Part shown: one piece after another, positions 47,670 through 57,402 of the stretch
Layout of the letters: every line of letters starts with the position of its first letter
How positions within the stretch are numbered: the first letter of the stretch is position 1
Assembly (NCBI GenBank): GCA_907165275.2
Contig: OU015671.1
Coordinates: forward strand, 7,347,001 to 7,411,000
Direction: 5' to 3'
DNA: 64,000 nt
Origin: Zygaena filipendulae
Lineage: Eukaryota; Arthropoda; Insecta; Lepidoptera; Zygaenidae
Made by a program: the position numbers and the translations under genes
Notes under the pieces: model-generated
The model's input: only the letters and a program-made list of their open reading frames with translations
Databases searched by the model: none
What the model was told of the DNA's origin: nothing

Positions 47670-47989
47670 TAGGGTCACCAGGTCCAAACCACACAGTACA
47701 AACACGGCGCTTAATTTGGCCGGAAATTTTACCCTAAAAGCCAGACATACCCTGTTCAATAGCTAACGTTATGTTCAACATGTTTGGACAATATTTCATA
47801 CTAAAAAAAACCTACTTTTTTTATTTTTAAATTATGCTTTACTAGGGCTCGACTTTAACTCGCGTGGCAGTCAGACAAAAAGCCTAACCAAAGTCGGACA
47901 GGCTGAATAAGAAAATATTTGACCGGAAACGGCCGTCGTCCGTAAAAAGTCAAACATGTCTGACTTAAGCCGGGCACCTGGCAACCCTA
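47670..47989. mobile_element. MITE with TAGGGTyrCCAGGT ends (hAT-like)
   Basis: Left TAGGGTCACCAGGTCC and right GGGCACCTGGCAACCCTA are imperfect 16-bp inverted repeats around 290 bp of non-coding DNA. CAGGGTTGCCAG-type ends are known from hAT-group elements. A related right end (CCGGTGGCAGCCCTAAG) lies at 37303-37319. No clear 8-bp duplication seen. Confidence 0.62.
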
Positions 47990-48137
47990 GACGTATGTAC
48001 ATATTATATCAAATTTTTCGAAGAGTTTGTGGTAGTAAGCATGGGTTAGGGTCCTATAAACGTAAACTTTTGGGAATCAGGGTGCAATGAGCTTTTTTTT
48101 TAAATCAGAACTGACTAAAAAAACATTAACACATATC

Positions 48138-48256
48138 CTTACTAATATTATAAATGCGAAAGTGAGTTTGTTTGTTACGATTTCACGGCTAAACGGCTCA
48201 ACCGATCGCCGTGTAATTTTGCATAGGTACACGTTGTCAGGGGCACAGAGAAGGTG
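48138..48256 (+). mobile_element. Helitron 5' half
   Basis: TCCTTACTAATATTATAAAT, GTTTGTTTGTTACGATTTCA and CACGTTGTCAGGGGCACAGA are canonical. The element stops at GAGAAGG, where unrelated TGTTAGATAACTTGTG sequence begins. Confidence 0.75.
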
Positions 48257-50576
48257 TTAGATAACTTGTGTTTTATATAACCAAACTATGTAACATTGTT
48301 ATTCAACATTGCAACATAAAACAAGAGTGTACACATTAGAATAACAATGCAATATAATAATGTTATAAAACCACTGTCGTTTCTCGTTCTTCAGTGCTGT
48401 GCTCCACAATGAGAGGTTGTTTCATTATAGCTGCGGCAGCGACTGTTGTACTTTTAAATAACAAAAGAAAAACAACAAAAACTAACGCGACTAAGTTATA
48501 TAATTAACATATTAGATAACATTCATTGTTCACATCATCTGAATAATGTTATACTATAACATGTTTTGTTACGTAGTCTGTCCGCACCGTGAGCAGAGCG
48601 TAATTGTGTTCGCGCAAAGAGAAGTAAGTTGTTTCCACCACACTTGAAATGCCATCAAAGTGTGCTGAATGCGGTTCTATGCCTATTAATTTTATGAGTG
48701 AAGTCAATTTCAAGGTACATCGCCCACCATAATGAGTCTTTACGTTGCGTTTTTGATTTGAGCGCGTGACGTCATCGCGATCCGGGCTTTCCTCGGATGC
48801 GATGATTCACCAAAGCGGGGGCGACGACTTACAGCTCGCATCATCTCGCAACTTCATGTAACTAATAATACGTAACCAATAACATAATTGCACATGTTGG
48901 GAGGATTTGAAGTCTTTAAAAACCTATATTATATTATTTTTCTTTATATAAATTTTAATAATATCTAGATACGTTCTAATGAGTAAGTTGTAAAGCGGTT
49001 CTAGAGATTATGATTAAAATTATTATCATTGCTTGATTTGAAAACTTTATTGATCGTTCACACCAGGCCAGCGACACTCCCTTGAACCAAAACTTACTAT
49101 GGATTTATGCGCGAACTTTTTTACCAACTTTGGAATACTTAACCAAATTTCTATGACCGCGTCATACATTGCATTGGTATGGTTGGCACAAAATGCTTTC
49201 ATAGATCGGATCAGCGATTAGTATGGAAGTGCCTACTCTTAAAACGTAGTGATTCTTTGCTCAGTGGTTCACACTAGAGCTATTTTTATTATACTATCCA
49301 CTAAAGACGCCCTTGCAGTTGCTCCATCAGATCTATCAGCTACTTAAGATATAAGTTGAATTACGAAATTACGATCTCTTTAATGGTTCCATTTTTAAAT
49401 ACACATAGCGATGAAATGTAAAATTGGAATCAAAATATCCATCTCAGTCTTGGTTCGAGTTTCCTTTTTTAAACTAGCTCTTGGAATTGGATACCTAAGC
49501 GAACGTCTACTCCATTCGTATTTCATAGAGTGACGGAAGACGTGGTAGTGTGAGTCACCTGTCTACCGTCCACGTCCGTAGAGTGGGTACGGTACGGTAT
49601 GACTTGTGTGATGTTTTATATATATGTATAATATGGCTTCCATTTTTGGACTGCTGCCCTTTGCCGTTACTAAACTTGTGACGGTGCCCGTGGCGTGACT
49701 AATGTAAAAGCTAGGAACGAAACGGTAACGACAGCAAAGAAAAAAAAAATCGACAAAAGTCCCCTTGACAATTTATGATCATCAACGCTCTACATAGAAA
49801 ACTTAGAAACGAATCGTGATGTCCATAGAATTTTATTGCTTTATTGTGTAATATATCTAAGACTTTACTCTGTAGCTCTACGTCTCTATCTTTCCTTACG
49901 TAACTGACCCCCTTAGACAAGTTGACAATCTATGATCGTGAACGCTATAGAAAACTTAGGAACAAAGCGTGATGTCACGTCTTTACGAAAACTTGGACTG
50001 TTGATTGTTCAATAAAAAGTTTTGATCATGTGACATGACGATACTTTACGGAGGTAACTGGAAATTACAATAAACTTAGTTTTATTTTTTGTACACGGAT
50101 TTTTTAACTATGATAAAGTTAATAATAATAATCACACTTTAAACTTTTAAAGCTTGCAATGAATAGGTACCAGAGAACTGTTATGAATATAATAGGTACA
50201 TTTATTTTTGTAAACATTACATAATACATACTTGCTCAGATAATGCAGAAGCAAGTATGGATGTTTATCTTCAACGCTTCCACTTTTCTCCGTTTTTTCT
50301 GACCCTCCTCAATCATTCTCGTCGCCGACGTGAACTGTATACTCACTCGGTATAGAGCGGTATCGATTCCTACGAAATATTTAATGTACGTTCCGTGTAT
50401 AAGAACCACCAACGCAATACGTTGTACTACAGCGACAAGGCACAGTTATTGATGTGATGGAAAAAAAAAATACGCTGATTCATCCAATTTAGAGCTGATT
50501 CAAGGTCGTAGTTGGTTGTGATTAAATTTCGTTTTCGTTGTGTTGTGTAACACTTTGAAGCCTGCTTTATGGAAAA
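48257..50576. other. intronic DNA; possible repeat and short CxxC open segment
   Basis: 48253-48264 (TGTTAGATAACT) and 48510-48521 (TATTAGATAACA) are similar and may mark ends of an unclassified insertion. At 48649 a short segment MPSKCAECGSMPINFMSE runs into AAG|GTACAT; the CxxC and donor-like end are suggestive but unsupported. 49905-50060 resembles the CAGCCCCC MITE family. Confidence 0.35.
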
Positions 50577-50883
50577 CTAGTTGCGCTCCGCGGTTTCACT
50601 CATGTTAACTTGTGGAAAATACTAACTAAAATATATTTCACAACTAACCGTTAACGCAGCGTACGCAATGGAAACTCTCAAAAGGAATATTTTTTACCGT
50701 TTTAGCAACATTTTTTATTGCTGCTCCGCGCCTATTGGTCTTAGCGTGATGATATATAGCCTACAGCCTTCCTCGATAAATGGGCTATCTAACACTGAAA
50801 TAATTTTTCAAATCGGACCAGTAGTTCCTGAGATTAGCGCGTTCAAGCAAACAAACAAACAAACTTCATAATATTGGTATAGA
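50577..50883 (-). mobile_element. Helitron-type element, full length, minus strand
   Basis: On the minus strand: A|TCTATACCAATATTATGAAG at the left (plus position 50883) and GCGGAGCGCAACTAG|T at the right (plus position 50577). It contains CTATTGGTCTTAGCGTGATG and AGTAGTTCCTGAGATTAGCG, typical of a second lepidopteran family. 307 bp, target A|T intact. Confidence 0.75.
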
Positions 50884-51349
50884 TGACTTAGTTTGGTTTT
50901 TCCGTAGGTGAAGGGGGAAAATTATTTATTTTAGTTATTTTAAAAAACAAAAACATACAGTGCTTAATATTATCTATGCATTCGTTAAAAACCAAGGTAG
51001 TTCTGAATCGGTTTATTTAAACAAAGCCGTTAGGAAATATGACCGATCGCGCTATTTCCTAACGATATCACCAAAACAAAACTGTTATAACACGTCAAAT
51101 AATAAAAATATAATATTTTATGCACATTTCGTATGGCACTGATTATTCAAAAGGAAGAAAATCAAAAGACGTTTCAGTTCTTTTTTAAAGATAATGTAGG
51201 TTAATTTCTGACCGAACTTGACCGAGTTTCATGAACGAAAGAAAACTATAGTGACATTTCACGATTTTATTTTAATGTCGCTGTCGTGAAATAGCGCGAT
51301 CGACCTCTAAGGCGCGCCCGTTTGTTTGCGCCAATATCTCGCGCATTAC
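50884..51349. other. intronic DNA without recognised feature
   Basis: AT-rich, with CGATCGCGCTATTTC-like words at 51045 and, inverted, 51288. No gene seen. Confidence 0.35.
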
Positions 51350-51764
51350 GGTCCGTTTCTATCTACAGACATAGAGCGTGCCCGACACGTTCCGTCGCAG
51401 ACACCGACAGACACCGTTTATTTACACCTGAGCGTGCCAGACACGTGCCAGGGCCGAAACCCTCAGACAACCTTTATAAAAGACATCTGCACGGTTCCGA
51501 TGCTCTATTCACACTGCGCGGCATGTAGCCACAGACGGGTACAGACATGGACCGCGCAGACAAAATATTCTTTCCGCGAATACTGGCCGGACACGGCTCG
51601 AGTCTGTCCGCGTCTGTGCGTCCGTGTTACGAATTTACGATAGATGTGAATACGAGTACGTTAATACGCAGTACGCACTGTATTGGAGAATATTATTTTG
51701 TCTGCGACGGAACGTGTCGGACACGCTCAATATCTGTAGATATAAATGAACCCATAAACGGACC
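51350..51764. mobile_element. DNA element with ~60-bp inverted repeats, GGTCCGT ends
   Basis: Left GGTCCGTTTCTATCTACAGA then GAGCGTGCCCGACACGTTCC. Right GGAACGTGTCGGACACGCTC then TCTGTAGATATAAATG ... AACGGACC. The repeats continue through CGTCGCAGACA. Flanks are TTAC on the left and TTTAG on the right, like the smaller element at 53395, suggesting the same superfamily with a TA/TTA target. The interior is GC-rich and open in several frames but has no recognisable transposase. Confidence 0.75.
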
Positions 51765-52050
51765 TTTAGGGGTCGGATGCGATGTTGTTACGTTTCGTCG
51801 GCACTCCGTCACTCAACCGCTACAATACCTTTCATCGAGCGGTAGGCCATTGTCAATCTTAATCTTAATGAGGTGCTTGTTTATAATAATATCTATAAGA
51901 GTTTAATTGAGATTCGCATCAGAGAAAATTCACGTACCTAGCGCATTTAAAACGAGAGCCGAATGAATATTTCGGTTTTGATTTTGGTTCACTGGTGTAA
52001 AGAAAAATTCAACGTTGTACCTAAGCTACGTATCTAGATTCACAAGTCCG

Positions 52051-52257
52051 TCCTAACTGATATTATAAATGCGAATGTGAGTTTGTTTGTTTGTTACGCT
52101 TTACGCAATAATTACTCAACCGAATATCATACAGGTACGTAAAATAGTGCATACACGCTACCAGGAGTACAGAAAAGGACATAGGGTGCCCAATTTCATC
52201 CCAGAATTCCCGCGGAACTCCGATATTAACGCGTGTGAAACTGCGGGAAACGGCTAG
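52051..52257 (+). mobile_element. Lep1-type Helitron, full length
   Basis: TCCTAACTGATATTATAAAT start, GTTTGTTTGTTTGTTACGC, GAATTCCCGCGGAACTCC, hairpin GCGTGTGAAACTGCGGG and CGGCTAG|T end; 207 bp. Confidence 0.8.
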
Positions 52258-52826
52258 TAAACGTAATAAGTGTCCTTACAAAAAGTGGCGTCGAATAGAT
52301 AGAAACATAAAAATAAATGTTAAAACAAATAAAACCAATTTGTCAGAAATATTTGATTGCATAAACAAAATTAGTAGCTACTTAAAGCTGTCGTTTCTAA
52401 GATACCAAAGAATGGTTGGTAACGTCAAAGCATATTTTAATTTTTACAAGACTTTTGTGACGACGTTTCTGCGTCTTTTATTGTGAATTTTAGGTAGATA
52501 CGTAATAGGTATATAATAATATTCCAGTGCGACTTCAATAAATGCGTTATGATAAAACTCAAAATGGAATCAGTAAAAAGATTGTTTTGGTAATTTCATG
52601 TGAAATGGTCTATACAAAGAATATACGCTTTATATTTGTTTAAAAAGTTCAATAAACTTCGAAAATCGAGCGATAACAATTTCGGCACACTCGGCGTAGT
52701 AAGCTTCGGGGCTTTATCTTCTTGATGGCATTATTGACTCTAAAGATTTGGTTAATTGCGAACGTGTTATTAATTGTGAAGCAAAACAGAGATGACACGG
52801 TGAAAGGTTATTTTATTAATCTATAG
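52258..52826. other. AT-rich intronic DNA without recognised feature
   Basis: No gene, element ends or motif recognised. Confidence 0.35.
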
Positions 52827-52918
52827 TTTATACTAATATTGTAAAGAGGTAGAGTATGTGAGTTTGTGACGTTGTAGTGGGTATTTTCTGGATCTACCAA
52901 AGCGATTTTGAAATAAAT
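52827..52918 (+). mobile_element. Helitron-related 5' fragment
   Basis: TATACTAATATTGTAAAGAG, GTGAGTTTGTGACGTTGTAG and TTTCTGGATCTACCAAAGCG match the start of the elements at 6399 and 36920. The 3' half is missing; a CRE-bearing MITE fragment follows. Confidence 0.6.
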
Positions 52919-52937
52919 TCATAACATCGTATGTTTT

Positions 52938-53095
52938 GTAGCAAGGCGTGACGTCACGCGACATTTCGAACTCATTGTATCGCCGTTATTTTTTGATTTG
53001 GTACCTACGTAAAAAAAAAAGAAAAAAGACGTGTCCCGTATTTTTCATTTATCTACACGATGCGACGGAAAGTAAAGTCAATTAGGTAGCCCTAT
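52938..53095 (+). mobile_element. CRE-bearing MITE, right half
   Basis: AAGGCGTGACGTCACGCGAC (octamer at 52949-52956), TATCGCCGTTATTTTTTGAT and CTACACGATGCGACGGAAAG align with the right half of 9969-10294. Confidence 0.65.
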
Positions 53096-53173
53096 TGTAT
53101 CGGAATAACAAAACACTCGGTCGTCAACCCGTCACTGTCACGGGCAGGCTCAGGGCAGGCACGTGAATGAGCA

Positions 53174-53820
53174 GGGCCCTTATTCACTATGACCATAAAA
53201 CGCCGCGCTAAGATAAGACGCCGCAAAAACTGTCTTTCCCTCGTAATCAAAGAAGTTTTACTGCAAAAAAATACATGTAGGTACAACGTTTCTTACGGCA
53301 TAAAGAATAATAATTTCTAATATTTTGGTATCTAGAACGTTTCGAAATGCGTTTTTGGGACGCGCGTTATGGGCAAGGATTGTTGTTGGTCTACGGTCCG
53401 TATTCCAAAAGGTTACTCAAGTCATGAAACTAGTTTTAAAACTAATTTCAAGTAAAGCTTTAATTTTAGAACCTTACTTGAAACGAGATTCATCAATCAA
53501 CAATCACCTGAGTTATTTCCTTATTCTAGAACGACGCTTGAGTACTAATCTATACTCAAGCAAAGATTCGATCTTTGTTTACGTCTGTCATGTCAAGACC
53601 ACTCAAAATCTCTATTCAAGACTAGTTTCAAGTGATTAGAACCAATCAGAGTTCAGAATCTCTACTAAAGACTAGTTTCAAGTGATTAGAACTTAAAACG
53701 CATTCTATATATAATAAGATGTAGGTACGCTTGAGTTATGATTTCAGCATAAAACTAATCTCAAGAGAAATGTGATCCGAGTCATCTTCTGGAATACGGA
53801 CCTTAGTGATTAAGGGCTCA
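53174..53820 (+). mobile_element. GGGCCC-TIR MITE carrying a nested MITE
   Basis: Starts GGGCCCTTATTCACTATGAC and runs to GTTATGGGCAAGGATT ... TTGGTCTAC at 53394. It is interrupted by the element at 53395-53802 and resumes TTAGTGATTAAGGGCTC, the decayed reverse complement of the left end. Confidence 0.8.
53395..53802. mobile_element. MITE with GGTCCGTATTCCA ends, nested
   Basis: Perfect 13-bp inverted ends GGTCCGTATTCCA / TGGAATACGGACC enclose 408 bp. The interior has the word GACTAGTTTCAAGTGATTAG twice (about 53621 and 53669). It sits inside the right end of the MITE at 53174, with TA on both sides. Confidence 0.8.
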
Positions 53821-53969
53821 GGCTGTAATACCACCTCCTGCGAGATATCGCGGGCTCGGGCAGAGCAGGGCTGCGCTGTGTAGTGTGTAGTTGACATCTA
53901 CTCGGCAGTCAACCTACTTTGCGCTTGTACAATCGGTAACCTAGTATAAGGTACCGTAATGTAAGGCGA

Positions 53970-54247
53970 ATGGATCGGCGGCGCGGCGTAGTAAGTCAGG
54001 CTCAGCCTACCCGCTAATCAAGAGGTTCGGGCTTCGATTCCCGATGGGGGTGGAGTTAGACTTTGTGTGACTTTACACAGACAGCGTGCTACTGGAGAGT
54101 TTGTTGCGTAGCTTCTTCTCTTCAGCCATAGCACTAGGAAGCTGTGAAGGGTGGATATTTTATGGGTGCTGTCATAATAAATGTAACTTTATTGACGTCA
54201 AAAAGAGCCCCATTATGGGCCAAATTTGAATAAATGATTTTGACTTT
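53970..54247 (+). mobile_element. tRNA-derived SINE
   Basis: Head CCTACCCGCTAATCAAGAGG, B-box region GGTTCGGGCTTCGATTCCC (54024-54042), GACTTTGTGTGACTTTACAC, then body GGAAGCTGTGAAGGGTGGAT and tail AAATTTGAATAAATGATTTT. The body and tail are also nested in the Helitron at 22219. Confidence 0.78.
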
Positions 54248-54334
54248 TGTAACGAAAACAGGGTTCCACTTTCCAGTCATACATGCTGCATGCAGTCATG
54301 CTACAGTACAATTTTTACATAGTATAAAATGAAT

Positions 54335-54492
54335 TCGCTTCCGGTGTCTGTTCGCGATAAACTCAAAAACTACTGAACGGATTTCCATGCGGTTTTCACC
54401 AGTAGATAGAGTGATTTATGATGAAGGATCTCTAGTGTATCCTGGATTTCCCGTGGGAACTCCGAAATTAACGCGGGTGAAACCGCAGGGGA
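54335..54492 (+). mobile_element. Helitron-type element
   Basis: TCGCTTCCGGTGTCTGTTCG, AACTACTGAACGGATTTCCA, ATTTCCCGTGGGAACTCCG and hairpin GCGGGTGAAACCGCAGGGG, ending ACAGCTTA. Another 5' end (CCTTACTATAAATGCGAAAG) follows directly and is truncated near 54555. Confidence 0.65.
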
Positions 54493-54654
54493 CAGCTTAC
54501 CCTTACTATAAATGCGAAAGTGAGTTTGTTTGTTGTTTGTTACGCTTTCAATGCCTTCATAAACACGTTTTTGAGCGGTCGTTTTCTGCTTTTTCACATT
54601 ATATTATGCTCTCATTAATTCACACCTAATAATTATGTATTGAAAACACGTTCT

Positions 54655-55037
54655 AATCCGTATTTGTTTGTTTGCTTTTTACACTTTTACGCCTTAACTA
54701 CTCAGTCGATCATTATGAAAAGGCATAGGTACACATTGTCGGGGGTATAGAAAGGTACTTTTATTACGCAATTATGAGAACTAGCGACAGATAATTGGAC
54801 ATAGATAAGCAATAGTGTGAACCCACACTGGATTTTTTTTGGGTAAATCGTGTTTTAAAATTATATCGCCATTTTGTGTCAACATTTTTTTTTGTTAAAC
54901 AATTTTTTGATATTTAAGCAATGTAATAAAGTAAACACAGATTATTTTGTGGATTAACATGTTATTGTTTGTTGGTATCCAATTATGAGATAGCGAGAAC
55001 TCCGCAATTGAACCGCGACTCGCGAGGAACAGCAAGT
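54655..55037 (+). mobile_element. Helitron split by a TTGGAC-type MITE
   Basis: Left part TCCGTATTTGTTTGTTTGC to GGTACTTTTATTACGCAATT, right part GAGAACTCCGCAATTGAACC to GGAACAGCAAG|T. Between them lies the MITE at 54795-54982. TTATGAGA occurs on both sides of the insertion and may be its target duplication. Confidence 0.65.
54795..54982 (-). mobile_element. MITE with TTGGAC ends, nested in a Helitron
   Basis: TTGGACATAGATAAGCAATA / TATTG-like TTATTGTTTGTTGGTATCCAA inverted ends; inverted relative to 33833-34078. Exact termini uncertain because the inverted similarity extends beyond TTGGAC. Confidence 0.7.
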
Positions 55038-55215
55038 AATTTATAGTTTTCTATTTTTTTCTCAATGGAGTCTTTTGACCCGCAAATCTGCACTTGACGG
55101 TCGTCTTTATAAGCTGTGTAACACGTTAGTTACATATGTGAGTGTACATACATACTTATTATAGTATACCTCTAGAATCAGGTTGCTCTCGCTTATCGAG
55201 CGGACACTCCAACAT

Positions 55216-55632
55216 CTGGGCCCTTATTCACTATGACCATAACACGTCGAGTTAAGATAACGCGCCACAGAAATTGTGTTTCCCTCGCGCTCAAAGAAGT
55301 TTCACTTCAAAACCATACATTTATTTTTATTTTTATACAGAATATCTAATATATAAAATTCTCGTGTCACAATGTTCGTTCCCATACTCCTCCGAAACGG
55401 CTTGACCGATTCTCATGAAATTTTTTATGCATATTCAGTAGGTCTGAGAATCGGCCACTATCTATTTTTCATCCCGGAATTCCCGCGGGAACTCCGAAAC
55501 TCACGCGGGTGACACCGCGGGGCACAGCTAGTTAATTTCTAATATTTTGGCATCTGGAGCGTTTGTAATGGTGTTTTTGGGACGCGCGTTATGAGCAAGG
55601 AATGTAGTTGGTCATAGTGAATAAGGGCCCAG
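55216..55632 (+). mobile_element. GGGCCC-TIR MITE, complete copy with nested Helitron
   Basis: 24-bp perfect inverted ends (CTGGGCCCTTATTCACTA... and its complement) bound 417 bp. Removing the Helitron at 55345-55531 leaves a 230-bp MITE like the relic at 1-215. Interior words: ACACGTCGAGTTAAGATAAC, TTTCCCTCGCGCTCAAAGAA, GGGACGCGCGTTATGAGCAA. Confidence 0.88.
55345..55531 (+). mobile_element. Lep1-type Helitron with paralogous empty site
   Basis: A|TCTAATATATAAAATTCTCG ... hairpin CGCGGGTGACACCGCGGGG ... CACAGCTAG|T, 187 bp. The related MITE copy at 1-215 reads AGAATATTAATTTC at the same place, so the element inserted between A and T with no target duplication. This fixes both ends of the family. 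Confidence 0.92.
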
Positions 55633-55810
55633 AGCGAGTCCGTCGAGGTTGTCGGCACGGTGGCGATCCTTGACACGGTTGCCGCGCGACTTCGCTTTCG
55701 GTGTGCCGTCTATAAAGGAAACCATAGATAAAAAATGTATAGAATAGACTACTGCTCCAAATTAAGCTCTGTTGCGCCAATTACTCGTATGGTTAGGCTT
55801 TTATTTTTTT

Positions 55811-55995
55811 CTCTTTATTGACAACGGGCTAGGCATTTCATCATATCTTAACGAGTTCAATAAATACTTTTCAGTTTGAGTTTGAATATGGTTTCCTCAA
55901 AATGTTTCCCTTCAACGACAGCTCAAGCTCATTGTTAGGGTTTGAACCTTGCGGCTTGCGTGTGATCCGAACGCACCGACCACTGAGCTACTTTC
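55811..55995 (-). mobile_element. tRNA-derived SINE, minus strand
   Basis: On the minus strand TAGCTCAGTGG (A box, 55980-55990) is followed 32 bp later by GGTTCAAACCC (B box, 55937-55947), then a non-tRNA body rich in AATGAG/AAGTATTT. The acceptor stem cannot be paired, so it is a SINE head or tRNA pseudogene, not a functional tRNA. Confidence 0.6.
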
Positions 55996-56019
55996 AACAG
56001 TAAGGGTATTATTGTTGTT

Positions 56020-56078
56020 ATGTTTTTGTTTGTCTGTCTGTTGTTCGGCGTCACTACTAGCCGCCCGTAGCGCCATCG
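56020..56078 (+). repeat. dispersed repeat unit, copy 1
   Basis: GTTTGTCTGTCTGTTGTTCGG then CGTCACTACTAGCCGCCCGT and AGCGCCATCGC. Near-identical at 59478-59540. Family not recognised. Confidence 0.6.
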
Positions 56079-56179
56079 CCATATGTATACATAGAAAGCG
56101 GGCAACTTCTATAACTACGGTTCCTATTCTAAAAACTCTTTCGCTGATAGGAAGTTAGTCAGTATCCCTTAATACTTGG

Positions 56180-56328
56180 ATGTTTGTTACTCAATCACGC
56201 AAAAATGGCTGAACAGATTTGGCATGCACGTTGTCAGGGGTACAGAGAAGGACATAGGGTACTTTTTATCCCGGAATTCCCGCGGGAACTCCGAAATTAC
56301 CGCGGGTGAAGCCGCGGGGCATAGCTAG
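56180..56328 (+). mobile_element. Lep1-type Helitron, 5' end eroded
   Basis: TGCACGTTGTCAGGGGTACA, ATTCCCGCGGGAACTCCG, hairpin CCGCGGGTGAAGCCGCGGGG and CATAGCTAG|T. One of the best-preserved 3' halves in the window. Confidence 0.78.
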
Positions 56329-56334
56329 TAATGA

Positions 56335-56482
56335 ATAAACTCAAAAACTACAATGACATGTTTTACAGAATTCTTTCATTTATACGAAGCTACAGTGTTC
56401 GTATGACATGAGGTACTTTTATGCCGGAATTCCCACGGGAACTCTGAACTTGATGCGAGTGTAACCACGGGCGATCGACTAG
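56335..56482 (+). mobile_element. Helitron-related element
   Basis: ATAAACTCAAAAACTACAAT, AATTCCCACGGGAACTCTGA, weak hairpin GCGAGTGTAACCACGGG and GATCGACTAG|T. Confidence 0.65.
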
Positions 56483-57023
56483 TTAGATATAAAGTGCGCA
56501 GAAAGTGTGCGTGCGGTTAATACATAATGTAATGTAAGCTACCTAATGTAACCACCAACATTGGCCTCACGATTTCCACGGAATTCAGTAAAGGAGCGTC
56601 CGTGTTCCATATTGGTTACCTACTCTACTTTACCGCCAAAAATGTTGAAAGCATAATATTTGCCGTTGCCGTGTGGTTCAAGCTATAGGAGAGTAACGAT
56701 GTTAACCTATTGTGCTAAAACGTTAGATATTTTCGATAGCATTAGACAAAGTGAAATGGGATGAAATACTTATTTTTTTAGGTATATTTTGCAAGTTTAA
56801 TTTTTCAAAAATACCTCTTCATTTCCTGAACACCTGGGCACATTTATCAGCATTATGCTTTTATGCAAAGCTGGTTAGCTTATTTATATTTTTTATATGT
56901 GATTGTGATATTTCTCACGTGTCCCTTCCCCCCTTCCCCTCCCGAGCCTCACGTGATTAATAGACGTCAAAACTCGCGGGTCAGCGACACTCGATTGACG
57001 TGTGCGTGTTGTTTGTATTCCAG
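56483..57023. other. intron end upstream of the exon at 57024
   Basis: AT-rich, then CCTTCCCCCCTTCCCCTCCC (56925-56944) and a normal pyrimidine-rich acceptor. No other feature. Confidence 0.45.
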
Positions 57024-57175
57024 AACAAGTGCTGGTCAGGCGTCGGGCCAGGCTGCTGCGCCGCGGCCGCGCCCGCCGTGCCCGGTCGCGCGTGCAATGC
57101 GGAGCGGTCCCCGCCGCCCGCTCCGCCACCCGCTCAGCCCGTGCACTGCGCCAGACCCTGTTGCCGGGACGCTAC
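57024..57175 (+). CDS. coding exon of the same gene, Cys/Ala/Pro-rich
   Basis: Acceptor TTTGTATTCCAG at 57012-57023 and donor TAC|GTCAGT at 57176 bound 152 very GC-rich bases. Continuing in phase 0 from the exon at 265-450, it reads NKCWSGVGPGCCAAAAP, then ERSPPPAPPPAQPVHC and ARPCCRDA, ending in phase 2. That phase fits the exon at 63604 exactly (AC|G gives Thr, then VPESGEPQQQ). All three plus frames are open here, so the frame rests on the junctions on both sides. Low-complexity, with six cysteines in no known zinc-finger spacing. A Helitron sits about 30 bp past the donor. Product not recognised. Confidence 0.62.
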
Positions 57176-57206
57176 GTCAGTACTCAGTACCACTATATTT
57201 ATTATT

Positions 57207-57402
57207 TACTACCTGTTCCGCACGGTACGCCCGCGTTATTTTCGGAAGTCCCGCGGGAGTTCCGGCATAAAAAGTACCGTATGTCCTTCTCTGTACTCCT
57301 GACTACGTGTATGAAAAATTCATGATGATTCATTGATGATCAGTTCAACCGTTAAGGCGAGAAAGCGTAACAAACAAACCCACACAAATTAGCATTTAAT
57401 AG
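57207..57402 (-). mobile_element. Lep1-type Helitron, minus strand, beside a splice donor
   Basis: CCTGTTCCGCACGG (eroded CTAG end), AAGTCCCGCGGGAGTTCCGG, AAATTCATGATGATTCATTG, GTAACAAACAAACCCACACA and TTAGCATTTAATAGG in inverted order. Confidence 0.68.

Larger units (their letters stand above)
451..57023 (+). other. candidate 56.6-kb intron between the first two exons
   Basis: The donor at 451 (GTAAGT) and the acceptor at 57021-57023 (TTTGTATTCCAG) are the nearest pair that joins two GC-rich open exons in phase 0. Between them I see no other exon of this gene, only transposable elements, GC-rich patches and a THAP first exon. Small exons could be missed by eye. Very long early introns are common in insect developmental regulators, which fits but does not identify the gene. 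Confidence 0.55.

Noticed and set aside
48649..48716. Short exon starting MPSKCAECGSMP
   Set aside because: One CxxC pair and a weak GTACAT donor are not enough; no upstream promoter or downstream acceptor in frame was found.
51547..51906. 119-codon open frame with GC-rich codons
   Set aside because: It lies across the inverted repeats of the element at 51350-51764; several frames are open because the DNA is GC-rich, and no transposase motif is visible.
55937..55995. Functional tRNA gene on the minus strand
   Set aside because: A-box and B-box words are present, but no acceptor stem pairs and the sequence continues into a SINE-like body.
56863..57325. Other open frames across the exon at 57024
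   Set aside because: All frames are open because of GC content; the phase-0 entry from 450 and phase-2 exit to 63604 select a single frame.
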